NCBI GenBank assembly: GCA_965278995.1
Contig: OZ257136.1
Location: forward strand, 3,720,001 to 3,784,000
Direction of reading: 5' to 3'
DNA: 64,000 bases
Source: JADJYF01 sp965278995
Lineage (GTDB): Bacteria > Pseudomonadota > Gammaproteobacteria > Ga0077536
Part shown: in pieces, positions 1-9,050 of the stretch
Layout of the letters: each line of letters opens with the position of its first letter
How positions within the stretch are numbered: the first letter of the stretch is position 1
Notes under the pieces: model-generated
Told to the model about the DNA's origin: nothing
Seen by the model: the letters and a program-made list of their open reading frames with translations, nothing else
The model's database searches: none
Program-made: the position numbers and the translations under genes

Positions 1-2
1 CA

Positions 3-296
3 ACGCGTTATGCGCTAAAGCGTAGCGGCATGCGGCTCGAAGACATCGACCTGGTCGAGATCAACGAAGCATTCGCGCCGGTGCCAATGGCCTGGTTGAA
101 GGATCTCGATTATCCCTACGAGAAAACCAACGTCAACGGCGGAGCCATTGCATTGGGTCATCCCATCGGCGCGACCGGCACCAAGCTCATGACGACGCTG
201 CTGCATGAGCTGGAACGTACCGGTGGCCGCTATGGCCTGCAGACAATGTGCGAAGGTGGCGGGCAGGCCAACGTCACTATCATCGAACGCTTGTAG
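3..296 (+). CDS. Thiolase (acetyl-CoA acetyltransferase), C-terminal part
   Basis: The reading frame is open from the window edge and ends at 296, so only the last 97 or so residues of a thiolase are present. Visible are the family's conserved NEAFA motif and NVNGGAIALGHPIGATG, which carries the catalytic His of the C-terminal lobe, and near the end the segment TMCEGGGQANVTI. In that segment thiolases usually have a CxG motif, and here the Cys is followed by EGGGQA, as in many SCP2/acetyl-CoA C-acyltransferase-type paralogues. It would cleave 3-ketoacyl-CoA with CoA. A hairpin terminator candidate follows, so it probably closes an operon lying to the left. Confidence 0.9.
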   Translation, partial: TRYALKRSGMRLEDIDLVEINEAFAPVPMAWLKDLDYPYEKTNVNGGAIALGHPIGATGTKLMTTLLHELERTGGRYGLQTMCEGGGQANVTIIERL

Positions 297-330
297 GTCG
301 AACCACTGTAAACAAAGCGATTTGTATTCG

Positions 331-355
331 ACACCGCGGCTACCCGCCGCGGTGT
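331..355 (+). terminator. Hairpin, probable terminator of the thiolase transcript
   Basis: A perfect 9-bp stem (ACACCGCGG / CCGCGGTGT) with a 7-nt loop is followed by CCTTTAC. The T-run is weak. It lies between the thiolase stop at 296 and the VOC gene start at 390. Confidence 0.5.
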
Positions 356-389
356 CCTTTACCCGGCAGCCTGGTTCACGGAGGCCCTC

Positions 390-1088
390 ATGGCACAACT
401 GAACGGCATACATCACATCGCGCTGATGACGGCGGATGTCAAAAGTCAGATCGCATTCTTTGCCGACGTGCTCGGCATGAAACTGAAAGCGCTGTACTGG
501 ATGCACAACGTCGAAGGTTATTTCCACGCCTTCATGGAATTGAATCCGAGTTGCTCGGTCGCGTTCGTCTACGGACCTGCGGTCAAGGACATCCCGACCG
601 AGTTTGGCATCTCGCACGCCGGCAACCCGATCAAGCCCTGCGCCGCTGGCGTCATGCAGCACCTCGCCTTCAACGTCGACACCGATGATGAACTGCACGA
701 AATGCGCGATCGCATCCGCTCGCGCGGAGTCCGCGTCCTCGGCCCACTCGATCACGGCTTCTGCAAATCCATCTATTTCGGCGGACCCGAAAATCTCGTC
801 CTCGAAGTCTCGACTTCGGCCGGCCAGGGGATCAACGCCGAAGCCTGGATCGACCCGGAAGTCGTCGCCCTGAACGGCATCTCGACTGACGAACTCGCTC
901 GCTACAAGAACCCGATGCCTTTTCAACACATGAACGGCACCATCGCCCAGCCCCCTGCCGGACAAGGCACACCCGAGTACACCCAGATGGACCCCGGTTT
1001 CGCCCGTGCCTTCGACCTGCCAGACGAAGTTGTCACCCGCGAACTGTCGGAGAACACACCGCCAGTCAAACTGGCATCGGCAGGGTAG
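390..1088 (+). CDS. VOC (glyoxalase/extradiol dioxygenase fold) family protein
   Basis: This is a 232-residue protein with a vicinal-oxygen-chelate module. The first beta strand is IHHIALMTADV (His8/His9), the second repeat starts MQHLAFNVD (about residue 88), and the last metal-ligand position is in LVLEVSTS (Glu, about 136). The His/His/Glu pattern suggests an intact divalent-metal site. The roughly 90-residue tail (PMPFQHMNGT onward) is not part of the fold. The start has a reasonable RBS (GGAGG about 7 nt upstream). The substrate is unknown; lying beside thiolase and alcohol dehydrogenase genes, it could be a dioxygenase, lyase or epimerase in a catabolic route. Confidence 0.75.
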   Translation: MAQLNGIHHIALMTADVKSQIAFFADVLGMKLKALYWMHNVEGYFHAFMELNPSCSVAFVYGPAVKDIPTEFGISHAGNPIKPCAAGVMQHLAFNVDTDDELHEMRDRIRSRGVRVLGPLDHGFCKSIYFGGPENLVLEVSTSAGQGINAEAWIDPEVVALNGISTDELARYKNPMPFQHMNGTIAQPPAGQGTPEYTQMDPGFARAFDLPDEVVTRELSENTPPVKLASAG

Positions 1089-1186
1089 TTGCGGCGAGAG
1101 GATTCACGTCGGAGATATCCGAAAGCAGCCGACGACCTATCCCGCCGGCAGGTCAAGTAAGCCGGGAGCAGGCCTGATCGTTCGCG

Positions 1187-1295
1187 GCCGGTAGGCAGGA
1201 GATTCGATCCGGGACCGTGCGCCGCAGGACGCGGCGCCCGAGCATACAGGGATGTACTCGCTGCGTGTCCCGGAGCGAATCTCCTGCCCGCCGGC
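1187..1295. repeat. Cruciform-type inverted-repeat element, copy A
   Basis: Arms at 1194-1215 and 1267-1288 are complementary over 22 nt with one mismatch, extended by CCGG pairs at both ends. Between them lie an inner hairpin (GCGCCGC/GCGGCGC) and a second small palindrome around TACAGGGATGTA. The inner part closely matches the reverse complement of the element at 37525-37636, but the outer arms of the two copies are unrelated. This fills most of the 290-bp gap between the VOC gene and the PQQ dehydrogenase; I see no gene in that gap. Confidence 0.8.
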
Positions 1296-1378
1296 TGACT
1301 CCGACCTGTCCCGCTTTCCAAATTGAATTGAACAGTACGGTCGAAAAACTTCGACCGCTAATGACCGAAGGGGAGAAC

Positions 1379-3469
1379 ATGAAATCAACTCACGCGCTGA
1401 TGAGCGCACTGCTACTCAGTGCGATTCAAGTCATGGCCGCCGAAACAGTAGTCGACGACAAAGTGCTCAGCAACGAAGCGGATGCGACCAACTGGGCTGG
1501 TTTCGGCCGCACCTACAGCGAACAGCGATTCAGTCCGATCACGCAGATCGACGAAAGCAATATCGGCAAACTCGGCGTCGAATGGTATCTCGACCTGCCC
1601 AAGGATCGCTCGCTGACCGGCACCCCGCTGGTCGTCGACGGCATCCTGTATTTCAACGGCAGCTATAACGTCGTCCGTGCGGTCGAAGCGAAGACCGGCA
1701 AACTGCTGTGGGAGTTCGACCCGCAAGTCACCACGCATTCGGGCGACCGACTGCGCATGATGTGGGACTGGAACCGCGGCATCGCCTACTGGAAAGGCCG
1801 TATTTACGACGCCACCGTCGACGGCCGGTTGATTGCGATTGACGCCAAGACCGGCAATGAAGTCTGGACGCAGCAGACTTTCGACCCCAAGCAACCGCTA
1901 CTCGTAACCGGCGCACCGAAAGTCTTCAAGGACAAAGTCATCATCGGTAATGGCGGTACTGAATGGGGGCCGGCACGTGGCTTCGTCACCGCTTACGACA
2001 CCGCGACCGGCACGCTTGCCTGGCGTTTCTACACCGTGCCTGGCAATCCGGCCGACGGTTTCGAAAACAAAGCGATGGAAATGGCCGCCAAGACCTGGAC
2101 CGGCGAATGGTGGAAGCACGGCGGCGGCGGCACGGTCTGGCATGGCATGACTTACGACCCGGAATTCAACGCCGTCTATCTGGGTACCGGCAACGGCTCG
2201 CCGTGGAATCGCAAGATTCGCAGTCCCGATGGCGGCGACAATCTGTTCGTGTGCTCGATCGTCGCGCTCGACGCCGATACCGGCGAATACAAATGGCATT
2301 ACCAGACCACGCCCGGCGAATCCTGGGACTACAACTCGAACATGGATATCGTGCTCGCCGACATCGTGTTCGACGGCAAGCCGGTGAAAGCCATTCTGCA
2401 CGCGCCGAAAAACGGTTTTTTCTATGTGATCGATCGCGCGACCGGCAAGCTGCTCTCGGCCGAGAAGTATGCACGCGTCGACTGGGCCGAGAAGATTGAC
2501 ATGGCGACCGGCAAGCCGATTGAGCGTGTCGGTGCCCGTTATGAAGATGGCGAAGAAGTCGTCTGGCCGAGTCCTTTTGGCGCGCACAACTGGCATGCGA
2601 TGTCCTACAGCCCGCTGACCAAACTCGCATATATGGCCGTGATCGAAATGCCTGGCCTGTTCAGCGACAAGCATATCGATATCGAAACCTGGAAATCGCC
2701 TTATTTCACGTTCGATCCGGCAGTCGCATTCGGTGAGGACTATGTGCCTGACGATGCCGGTACCGGAGCGTTGCGCGCGTGGGATCCGATCAAACAGAAA
2801 ACCGCCTGGGAAGTTCCGCTGCCGGGCGTGTGGAATCCGGGCACGCTGGTGACCGCCTCGAACCTGCTGTTTCAGGGCCGAGCCGACGGCTCGTTCTACG
2901 CCTATCGCGCCGACAACGGCAAAGTGCTGTGGCATACCGATATGGGTGTCGGCATTTCAGCACCGCCGATCACCTACAGCGTCGACGGCAAACAGTATGT
3001 TTCGCTCCTCACCGGTTGGGGTGGCGCGGGATCGGCGACACCGGGCTTTGTCGGCGCCCAGCATGGCTGGGCTTATCGCGCCCATCCCCGACGACTGGTC
3101 ACGTTCGCGCTGGACGGCAACAAGACGCTGCCGCCGTCGCCCGGTCCGGTCCATCCACAACCGCTGGCGGCACCTGATTTCAAGGTCGATGCCGAACAGG
3201 TCAAGAAAGGTGCGGGTCTCTACGTCGCCTGGTGCATGATGTGTCATGGTGCAGGCGCTGGCGCGGCCGGCTACGCGCCTGATCTTCGCGCCTCGCCCAT
3301 TCTGCTCTCGGTCGAAGCGATGAAGGATGTTGTCGTCGGTGGCAGCCGGCGCAGCATGGGCATGCCGAACTATCCGGAGTTCGGTACCGGAGAACTCGTC
3401 GCAATCCAGCACTACGTGCGCAATCAGGCCAACAAACCGGCGCCGTGCAAGGCCTGCAAACAACCTTGA
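1379..3469 (+). CDS. PQQ-dependent quinohaemoprotein alcohol dehydrogenase (type II)
   Basis: It encodes a 696-residue periplasmic alcohol dehydrogenase. The ATG at 1379 follows GGGGAG and opens a clear signal peptide ending near MAAETV, so an in-frame upstream extension (from 1217) is rejected. An eight-bladed PQQ propeller (about residues 30-560) is followed by a cytochrome c domain with CMMCH (Cys619, Cys622, His623) for covalent haem. Catalytic Asp is probably Asp317 in ESWDYNSN. The residue two positions on is Asn319, not the Asp typical of lanthanide-dependent XoxF/PedH enzymes, so calcium is predicted. The vicinal Cys-Cys pair of methanol/ethanol dehydrogenases is absent: the aligned stretch reads LRMMWDWNRG (Met127-Met128). 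A LysR gene starts 9 nt after the stop. Confidence 0.92.
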   Translation: MKSTHALMSALLLSAIQVMAAETVVDDKVLSNEADATNWAGFGRTYSEQRFSPITQIDESNIGKLGVEWYLDLPKDRSLTGTPLVVDGILYFNGSYNVVRAVEAKTGKLLWEFDPQVTTHSGDRLRMMWDWNRGIAYWKGRIYDATVDGRLIAIDAKTGNEVWTQQTFDPKQPLLVTGAPKVFKDKVIIGNGGTEWGPARGFVTAYDTATGTLAWRFYTVPGNPADGFENKAMEMAAKTWTGEWWKHGGGGTVWHGMTYDPEFNAVYLGTGNGSPWNRKIRSPDGGDNLFVCSIVALDADTGEYKWHYQTTPGESWDYNSNMDIVLADIVFDGKPVKAILHAPKNGFFYVIDRATGKLLSAEKYARVDWAEKIDMATGKPIERVGARYEDGEEVVWPSPFGAHNWHAMSYSPLTKLAYMAVIEMPGLFSDKHIDIETWKSPYFTFDPAVAFGEDYVPDDAGTGALRAWDPIKQKTAWEVPLPGVWNPGTLVTASNLLFQGRADGSFYAYRADNGKVLWHTDMGVGISAPPITYSVDGKQYVSLLTGWGGAGSATPGFVGAQHGWAYRAHPRRLVTFALDGNKTLPPSPGPVHPQPLAAPDFKVDAEQVKKGAGLYVAWCMMCHGAGAGAAGYAPDLRASPILLSVEAMKDVVVGGSRRSMGMPNYPEFGTGELVAIQHYVRNQANKPAPCKACKQP

Positions 3470-3478
3470 GAAACGACA

Positions 3479-4492
3479 GTGCGTGACGTCGAGCCGGGGT
3501 TGATCGACCAGGCGCTCACACCGCGATTGAAAAACCTGAGTCTGCGCCAGCTCAGGTATTTTCTGGAAGTCGCGCAGCTGCACAGTTTCACGCGAGCGGC
3601 GGACGTATTGCATGTCGCCCAGTCCGCTCTGTCACGACAGGTTCGCATGCTCGAAGATGAGCTTGGCGTCGCATTGTTTGTGCGCCTCGATCGCGGCGTG
3701 ACCTTGACAGAAGCGGGTGAACGGCTGCGCGATCGCGTAGCCGCGCTGCTGAAGGATCTCGATGCCATCCGCCAGGAGGTGGTGGATTCTCAGGGCGTTC
3801 CGCGCGGCGAACTCGCCGTCGGCATGCCGCCATCGATGCGGGAAATGATCACCGTGCCGTTGATGGTCAATTACTGCCGTGACTTTCCCAAAGTACTGCT
3901 GCACGTCAACGAAGGCATCAGCATCGATCTGGCGAAACTGGTTGGCGACGGCAACCTGGATTGCGCTGTTGTCGTCGACTTGATGACCCTGCCGCACTTA
4001 CGTGCCATACCGCTGATCAAGGAACAGCTGTATCTGGTTGGCCCGCGCAAACTGCGGCTGAAACCAACGCGTGCTGTCACGCTGGCGCGCGCGGCCGACC
4101 ATCCGCTGATTCTGACCACGCGCCCGAACAGTCTGCGATTGATAGTCGATAACGCACTTGCCGCTGCGAATCTGTCCGCCAACATCGTGGCGGATTCGAA
4201 CTCGACTTCGGCGATGGTCGAGTTCGCGGCGGAAGGCGTTTTTTCAACCGTGCTGCCCTACTGTGCGGCATGGCGGGCGATCGAAGAACATCGACTGAGC
4301 GCGGCGCCCATCGAGGAACTGAATATCGAATGGGTTTTCATCCATCCAGCCGCACGCGCACTTTCCACTCCGGCGCTCGCTTTCGCACGCGCGCTCCATC
4401 AACTCGCCCGTGAACGTATCGACAAACAGCACTGGCTGGGCGCTGAATTGAGTAACGACCAGGAACTGGATCAGGTCGGTATTCCGAACTGA
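3479..4492 (+). CDS. LysR-family transcriptional regulator
   Basis: A 337-residue LysR-type activator/repressor. The N-terminal winged HTH (about residues 18-78) contains LSLRQLRYFLEVAQ, then SFTRAADVLHVAQSALSRQV and LFVRLDRGVTLTEAG, all diagnostic. The rest is the two-lobed effector-binding domain. No ATG is available upstream of the HTH: the longest start is GTG at 3479, and a TTG at 3527 is an alternative. It follows the alcohol dehydrogenase by 9 nt and precedes a co-oriented catabolic operon, so it probably regulates one or both. The effector is unknown. Confidence 0.9.
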   Translation: MRDVEPGLIDQALTPRLKNLSLRQLRYFLEVAQLHSFTRAADVLHVAQSALSRQVRMLEDELGVALFVRLDRGVTLTEAGERLRDRVAALLKDLDAIRQEVVDSQGVPRGELAVGMPPSMREMITVPLMVNYCRDFPKVLLHVNEGISIDLAKLVGDGNLDCAVVVDLMTLPHLRAIPLIKEQLYLVGPRKLRLKPTRAVTLARAADHPLILTTRPNSLRLIVDNALAAANLSANIVADSNSTSAMVEFAAEGVFSTVLPYCAAWRAIEEHRLSAAPIEELNIEWVFIHPAARALSTPALAFARALHQLARERIDKQHWLGAELSNDQELDQVGIPN

Positions 4493-4577
4493 GATGACTG
4501 CCAGCTGAAAAGCATATTGGCGGCGCGACGGCGTGCCTGACTAGACTTGCCTTCAGTAAGCCTAGGGGGAGACATGC

Positions 4578-5546
4578 ATGGCCCGCCGCCACGACGAACA
4601 GCCTTTTGACCTGGAACACCTCAAAGTTGTCGCAGAGCGCTGCAGCAACTGGGGACGCTGGGGCGATAGCGACGAAATCGGCACACTGAACTTCATCACA
4701 CCCGCGGACATCGTGGCCGCGGCAGGTCTGATCCGACGAGGGCGCACATTCTCACTGGCGCTCAACTTTGATCGAAATGGCCCGCAGCGCGGCCTGTGGG
4801 GCAATCGCTTCAATCCCATCCATACCATGCTCGCAACGGGAACCGATGCTGTATCCGGTACCCAGGATGCCGGGGGACTGCGTTATGCGGATGATGCCGT
4901 CAACATGCCGCTGCAATGTGGCACACAATGGGATGCCCTCGCTCACATTTTCTACGAAGACAAGATGTGGAATGGCTACGATGCGCGACTGGTCGATTCC
5001 ATGGGCGCGAAGAAGAACGGGATCGACAAGACCAAGGCCAAGATGGTCGGCCGCGGTGTGCTCCTCGACGTTGCGCGACATCTCGGACTTTTGCACCTTG
5101 AAGACGGCACCGCGATCACCTGCGCCGATCTCGAGCAGACCGCCCTGGCGCAACACACGGAAATTGGACGCGGCGATTTCGTCATTGTCCGTACCGGTCA
5201 GATGGAGCAACGTCTCGCCTGCGGTGAATGGGGTGGCTATGCCGGAGGCGATGCGCCGGGTCTCGCGTTCGAAACCGCCGAGTGGATCCATCGCAAGGAG
5301 ATTGCCGCTATCTGCACCGACACCTGGGGCTGTGAAGTGCGCCCGAACGAGACGGCGGACGCGTCACAACCCTGGCACTGGGTGGTCATTCCGAAAATCG
5401 GTATTTCAATGGGCGAAATCTTCTATCTGAAGGAACTCGCCGAGGACTGTGCGAACGACGGCGTCTATGAGTTCTTCTTCTGTGCGCCACCGCTGCCGAT
5501 TACCGGCGCCGTCGGTTCCCCACTCAACCCGATAGCCATCAAGTGA
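4578..5546 (+). CDS. Cyclase-family (kynurenine-formamidase-like) hydrolase
   Basis: 322 residues of the metal-dependent cyclase/formamidase superfamily. The metal motif appears as MPLQCGTQWDALAHIFYE (about residues 113-130), equivalent to HxGTHxDxxxH with Cys and Gln at the first two His positions, a substitution common in the longer bacterial branch. ATG 4578 follows AGGGGGA. The stop is 7 nt before the next gene. It opens the operon running to about 11805. By family it would hydrolyse or cyclise a small amide, ester or lactone; the substrate is not evident. Confidence 0.8.
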   Translation: MARRHDEQPFDLEHLKVVAERCSNWGRWGDSDEIGTLNFITPADIVAAAGLIRRGRTFSLALNFDRNGPQRGLWGNRFNPIHTMLATGTDAVSGTQDAGGLRYADDAVNMPLQCGTQWDALAHIFYEDKMWNGYDARLVDSMGAKKNGIDKTKAKMVGRGVLLDVARHLGLLHLEDGTAITCADLEQTALAQHTEIGRGDFVIVRTGQMEQRLACGEWGGYAGGDAPGLAFETAEWIHRKEIAAICTDTWGCEVRPNETADASQPWHWVVIPKIGISMGEIFYLKELAEDCANDGVYEFFFCAPPLPITGAVGSPLNPIAIK

Positions 5547-5553
5547 CTGCGCC

Positions 5554-6834
5554 ATGATCAACTATCTGAAAACTGCCACGCCGGCGTCAGCTCGCAAGAT
5601 TGCCGATACGCAGGTGCGTGGCATCGTGGAACGTATCCTCGCCGAGATCGAGGAACAGGGCGATGCAGCCGTACAGCGTTATTCGCTCGAGTTCGATTCA
5701 TGGAGCCGGCCTACGTTTCGTCTCTCGGCTGCGGAAATTGCCGGCTGTGTTGACGCACTTCCCGCACAAGCGCGCGCCGACATCGAATTTGCGCAAACGC
5801 AAATCCGCCGCTTCGCCCAGATCCAGATGCTCGCCATCCGCGATGTACAGGTAGAAACCCTGCCTGGCGTCGTGCTCGGTCATCGGAATATTCCGATCAA
5901 CGCGGTCGGCTGCTATGTCCCGGGCGGCAAGTATCCGCTGCTGGCTTCGGCGCACATGAGCGTCATCACGGCAAGAGTCGCCGGCGTCAAACGCATCGTT
6001 GCCTGCACGCCGCCTTTTGGTGGAACTCTGCCGGGCGCAGTCGTCGCTGCGATGGCACTTGCCGGCGCCGATGAAATTTATTGTCTGGGCGGTGTGCAGG
6101 CAATCGCAGCCATGGCATTGGGAACGGAGTCCTTCGCCCCCATCGACATGCTCGTCGGGCCGGGCAATGCGTACGTCGCCGAGGCGAAACGCCAGCTCTT
6201 CGGTCGCGTCGGTATCGATCTGCCGGCAGGACCAACGGAGACGCTGGTGATCTGCGATGACACGGTCGATGCGGAACTCGTCGCAGTCGATCTGCTCGGC
6301 CAGGCCGAACACGGGCCGAATTCACCCGCTATCTGTCTGACGACGAGCCAGCAGCTGGCCGAGCGTCTGCCTGCTGCGATCGAAACCGTGCTTGCGCGGC
6401 TGGATACTGCACCGGTAGCCAGCATCGCCTGGCGCGACTATGGCGAAATCATTCTCTGCGATACGCGTGAGGAACAACTGGCCGAAGCCGAGCGTATCTG
6501 TTCCGAACACGTGCAGGTGATGACCGCCGAGCCCGAATGGTTTCTTCACCGCATGACCAACTATGGCGCGCTCTTTCTCGGCCCGCTCACCAATGTCGCT
6601 TACGGCGACAAGGTGATTGGAACTAACCATACCCTGCCGACCTGTCGTGCCGGCCGCTATACCGGTGGCCTGTGGGTCGGGAAGTTTCTCAAGACGCATA
6701 CTTACCAGCAGATCCACACCGAAGCGGCCTCGCACCAGATTGGCGAAATCTGCGCACGACTGTGCGAACTGGAACATTTTTCCGGGCACCAGGAGCAGGC
6801 AGCGATCCGCGTGCGGCGCTACGGCGGCATCTAG
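5554..6834 (+). CDS. Histidinol-dehydrogenase-family NAD-dependent dehydrogenase (HpsN-like)
   Basis: A 426-residue HisD-fold enzyme. The pieces VPGGKYPLLASAHMS, GPGNAYVAEAKRQLFG, DLPAGPTE, QAEHGPNSPA (zinc-ligand Gln/His) and the C-terminal EHFSGHQEQAA are in family order. The variants VPGGKYPLLASAHMS and LPTCRAGRYTGGLWVGKF are those of the sulfopropanediol-dehydrogenase (HpsN) and related branch rather than biosynthetic HisD, and no his genes are nearby. It probably performs a four-electron oxidation of a small alcohol to an acid. It sits 7 nt after the cyclase and 6 nt before an SDR in one operon. Confidence 0.82.
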   Translation: MINYLKTATPASARKIADTQVRGIVERILAEIEEQGDAAVQRYSLEFDSWSRPTFRLSAAEIAGCVDALPAQARADIEFAQTQIRRFAQIQMLAIRDVQVETLPGVVLGHRNIPINAVGCYVPGGKYPLLASAHMSVITARVAGVKRIVACTPPFGGTLPGAVVAAMALAGADEIYCLGGVQAIAAMALGTESFAPIDMLVGPGNAYVAEAKRQLFGRVGIDLPAGPTETLVICDDTVDAELVAVDLLGQAEHGPNSPAICLTTSQQLAERLPAAIETVLARLDTAPVASIAWRDYGEIILCDTREEQLAEAERICSEHVQVMTAEPEWFLHRMTNYGALFLGPLTNVAYGDKVIGTNHTLPTCRAGRYTGGLWVGKFLKTHTYQQIHTEAASHQIGEICARLCELEHFSGHQEQAAIRVRRYGGI

Positions 6835-6840
6835 GACAGC

Positions 6841-7608
6841 GTGCTGACCATGTGGAACTACAGCGGAGCGTTGCAGGGACAGGTCGCCGTGGTGCTCGGC
6901 GGCGCCGGCGGTATCGGTGCTTCAATCTGTGCTGTCATGGCGCGTGCCGGTGCCCAGGTCGTGGTTGGCTATCAGCATTCACGCGACTCAGCCGAGGCAC
7001 TCGTCGCGACGATGGAAGGAGGCACGCATCTCGCGTCGCAGGTCTCCGTCACCGACAGCGCCTCGCTGCGATCTCTCGCAACGATGGTCGACGATACCTA
7101 CCACCGCTGCGACCTGCTGGTGAACTGCGCCGGCACGACAAAGTTCGTTCCGCATCCCGATCTCGATGGCCTGACAGATGCCCTGATCGACGAGATGCTG
7201 GCCACCAACGTACGTGGCCCGTTTGCCGCGGTACGCGCGTTCAAGCGTTTATTGTCGCGCAACCCGGGTTCGCTGGTGGTCAATATCTCGTCGATCGCCG
7301 CCCGCACCGCGATGGGCAGTAACGTCATGTACTGCGCTTCCAAGGCTGCCGTAGACAACCTGACATGTTCGCTCGCACGGGCGCTGGCGCCGGAGATACG
7401 CGTGGTATCCGTAGCGCCGGGGCTCGTCGATACCGCATTCGTAAACGGCCTCGATCCCGCCTGGCGGGAGGAGCAGCAATCGCGGACGCCAATGGGCCGG
7501 CTGGCCACGCCGGAGGAAGTTGGTCTTGCCGTACTCGCGGCGACGCTCTGCCTGCCGTACTCGACGGGTGTCGTGATTCCAGTCGATGGCGGGCGGCCGT
7601 TGTCGTGA
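6841..7608 (+). CDS. Short-chain dehydrogenase/reductase
   Basis: 255 residues, classical SDR: the nucleotide-binding GGAGGIGASI (about residues 20-29), LLVNCAGTTKF, catalytic Ser in NISSIAARTAM, and YCASKAA with the Tyr/Lys pair. It starts with GTG at 6841, close behind AGGA; an ATG at 6850 is an alternative. It is spaced for co-translation with the upstream HisD-like gene and probably interconverts an alcohol and a ketone in the same route. Confidence 0.87.
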   Translation: MLTMWNYSGALQGQVAVVLGGAGGIGASICAVMARAGAQVVVGYQHSRDSAEALVATMEGGTHLASQVSVTDSASLRSLATMVDDTYHRCDLLVNCAGTTKFVPHPDLDGLTDALIDEMLATNVRGPFAAVRAFKRLLSRNPGSLVVNISSIAARTAMGSNVMYCASKAAVDNLTCSLARALAPEIRVVSVAPGLVDTAFVNGLDPAWREEQQSRTPMGRLATPEEVGLAVLAATLCLPYSTGVVIPVDGGRPLS

Positions 7609-7646
7609 CCATTCGTAGCTGATTTTATCAACGCAAAGGGGAACTC

Positions 7647-9035
7647 ATGAGCAGCAGAAAGACACTCGTCAAGGGCGGCACGCTCATGACGCTCGACGAC
7701 CGTGACGGTGTTTTCGGCAGCACCTTCGTTGGCGATCTGTTGATCGACGGATCAGCGATCGCACGTGTCGGCACGGACATCCACGACAGCGACGCTGAAA
7801 TCGTCGATGCCAGTCAGTGCCTTGTCATGCCCGGACTCATCGATACGCATCGGCATGTCTGGCAGACCGCGCTGCGCGGTATATGCCACGACGATACGCT
7901 CAAAGGCTATATGCGCGAGATTCGCTTTCTGCGCGCCAGGGCTTACCAACCCGAAGACATCCACACCGGCAACTATGTCGGGATGCTGGAGGCCGTAAAT
8001 GCCGGGATCACGTCCGTGTGGGATTTCTCGCATTGCATCAATACGCCGGAACACGCCGATGCTGCCATTGACGGGATACTCGAATCCGGCGGCCGCGCCG
8101 TGTTCGGCTACGGCTTCAATGAAGTGCCGTTGGATGAACCGCGGTTTCACGACTTTCACGCTCGCCAGCAGGATCTGAAACGCATTCATGCCGGGCGGTT
8201 TCCGACAGCAGGCGGCCTGATCACACTCGGTGTCGCGTGTTCGGATCTACCGATCTGCGGCATTGAGCGGTTGACTGCCGAGATCCAGGCTGCGCGCGAG
8301 CTGGGCCTGCCGATTTCAATCCACTCGAACACGTGGGAGTTCCCCGAGCGCGAACCGGAAGTCGCGGTGATGGACAAGCACGGCCTGCTTGGGCCGGATC
8401 TGCTGTTCGTTCACTCGAATCTCTCCAGCGACGAAGAGATCAGACGCATTGCCGACACCGGTGGCTGGATTGCATCGACGCCAGAAACAGAGATGCAGAT
8501 GTCGATGGGGCCATCCGTTATCGGTCGCTTTTCCCGCGCTGGCGGTAAACCGACTTTCGGTTGCGACATCATTTCGAACAACAGCGGGGATCTGCTGGTG
8601 CAGGCGCGCCTGGGCCTGCAGACACAGCGACTGCTGGATTGCGCCGAAAGCCTGAAGAATCACCATGGCGCGGAAGCGGTTTCGATGCGTACCGGTGACA
8701 TGGTGCGCGCGATGACGATCGATGCGGCAGCTGCGCTGGGCCTCGCCGGAAAGACAGGGACGCTCCGCGTCGGCCACGAGGCAGACCTCATCCTGGTGCG
8801 TCTGGACGACGTCAACACCATGCCCCTGCACGATGCCTGCGCCACGCTCCTGCTGCATGTGCATCCTGGCAATGTCGATACGGTATTCGTCGCCGGGCGT
8901 TGTCTGAAGCGCAATGGCAAGCTGACTGCCGACATGAATCGAGTGCGACAGTTGATTCAGCGTTCACACGAACGGATCCAGGCAGCGATTGCACGCGACA
9001 AGAGCACGCTGCCACCCGGCTACAAGGCCGACTGA
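7647..9035 (+). CDS. Amidohydrolase (chlorohydrolase/deaminase type)
   Basis: 462 residues. This is the urease-superfamily branch of TrzA/AtzA/SsnA-like deaminases and chlorohydrolases: composite domain at the N-terminus, MPGLIDTHRHVWQTALRG with the HxH metal motif (about residues 62-80), SIHSNTWEFPE and LLFVHSNLSSDEEI with further metal-site positions, and a C-terminal AALGLAGKTGTLRVGHEADL return strand. ATG 7647 follows AAAGGGGAA. Such enzymes remove amino, halide or other leaving groups from heterocycles or guanidino/amide carbon; the substrate is unknown. Confidence 0.85.
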   Translation: MSSRKTLVKGGTLMTLDDRDGVFGSTFVGDLLIDGSAIARVGTDIHDSDAEIVDASQCLVMPGLIDTHRHVWQTALRGICHDDTLKGYMREIRFLRARAYQPEDIHTGNYVGMLEAVNAGITSVWDFSHCINTPEHADAAIDGILESGGRAVFGYGFNEVPLDEPRFHDFHARQQDLKRIHAGRFPTAGGLITLGVACSDLPICGIERLTAEIQAARELGLPISIHSNTWEFPEREPEVAVMDKHGLLGPDLLFVHSNLSSDEEIRRIADTGGWIASTPETEMQMSMGPSVIGRFSRAGGKPTFGCDIISNNSGDLLVQARLGLQTQRLLDCAESLKNHHGAEAVSMRTGDMVRAMTIDAAAALGLAGKTGTLRVGHEADLILVRLDDVNTMPLHDACATLLLHVHPGNVDTVFVAGRCLKRNGKLTADMNRVRQLIQRSHERIQAAIARDKSTLPPGYKAD

Positions 9036-9050
9036 CTCCCGCCGTTCTCT

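Noticed and set aside
15..965. Long minus-strand open frame opposite the thiolase end and the VOC gene
   Set aside because: It mirrors two clear plus-strand genes, has no recognisable motif and crosses their intergenic hairpin. High GC content produces many such antisense frames here.
5554..6834. Biosynthetic histidinol dehydrogenase (hisD)
   Set aside because: The VPGGKYP and RYTGGLWVGKF variants belong to the HpsN-like branch and the gene is in a catabolic operon without other his genes.
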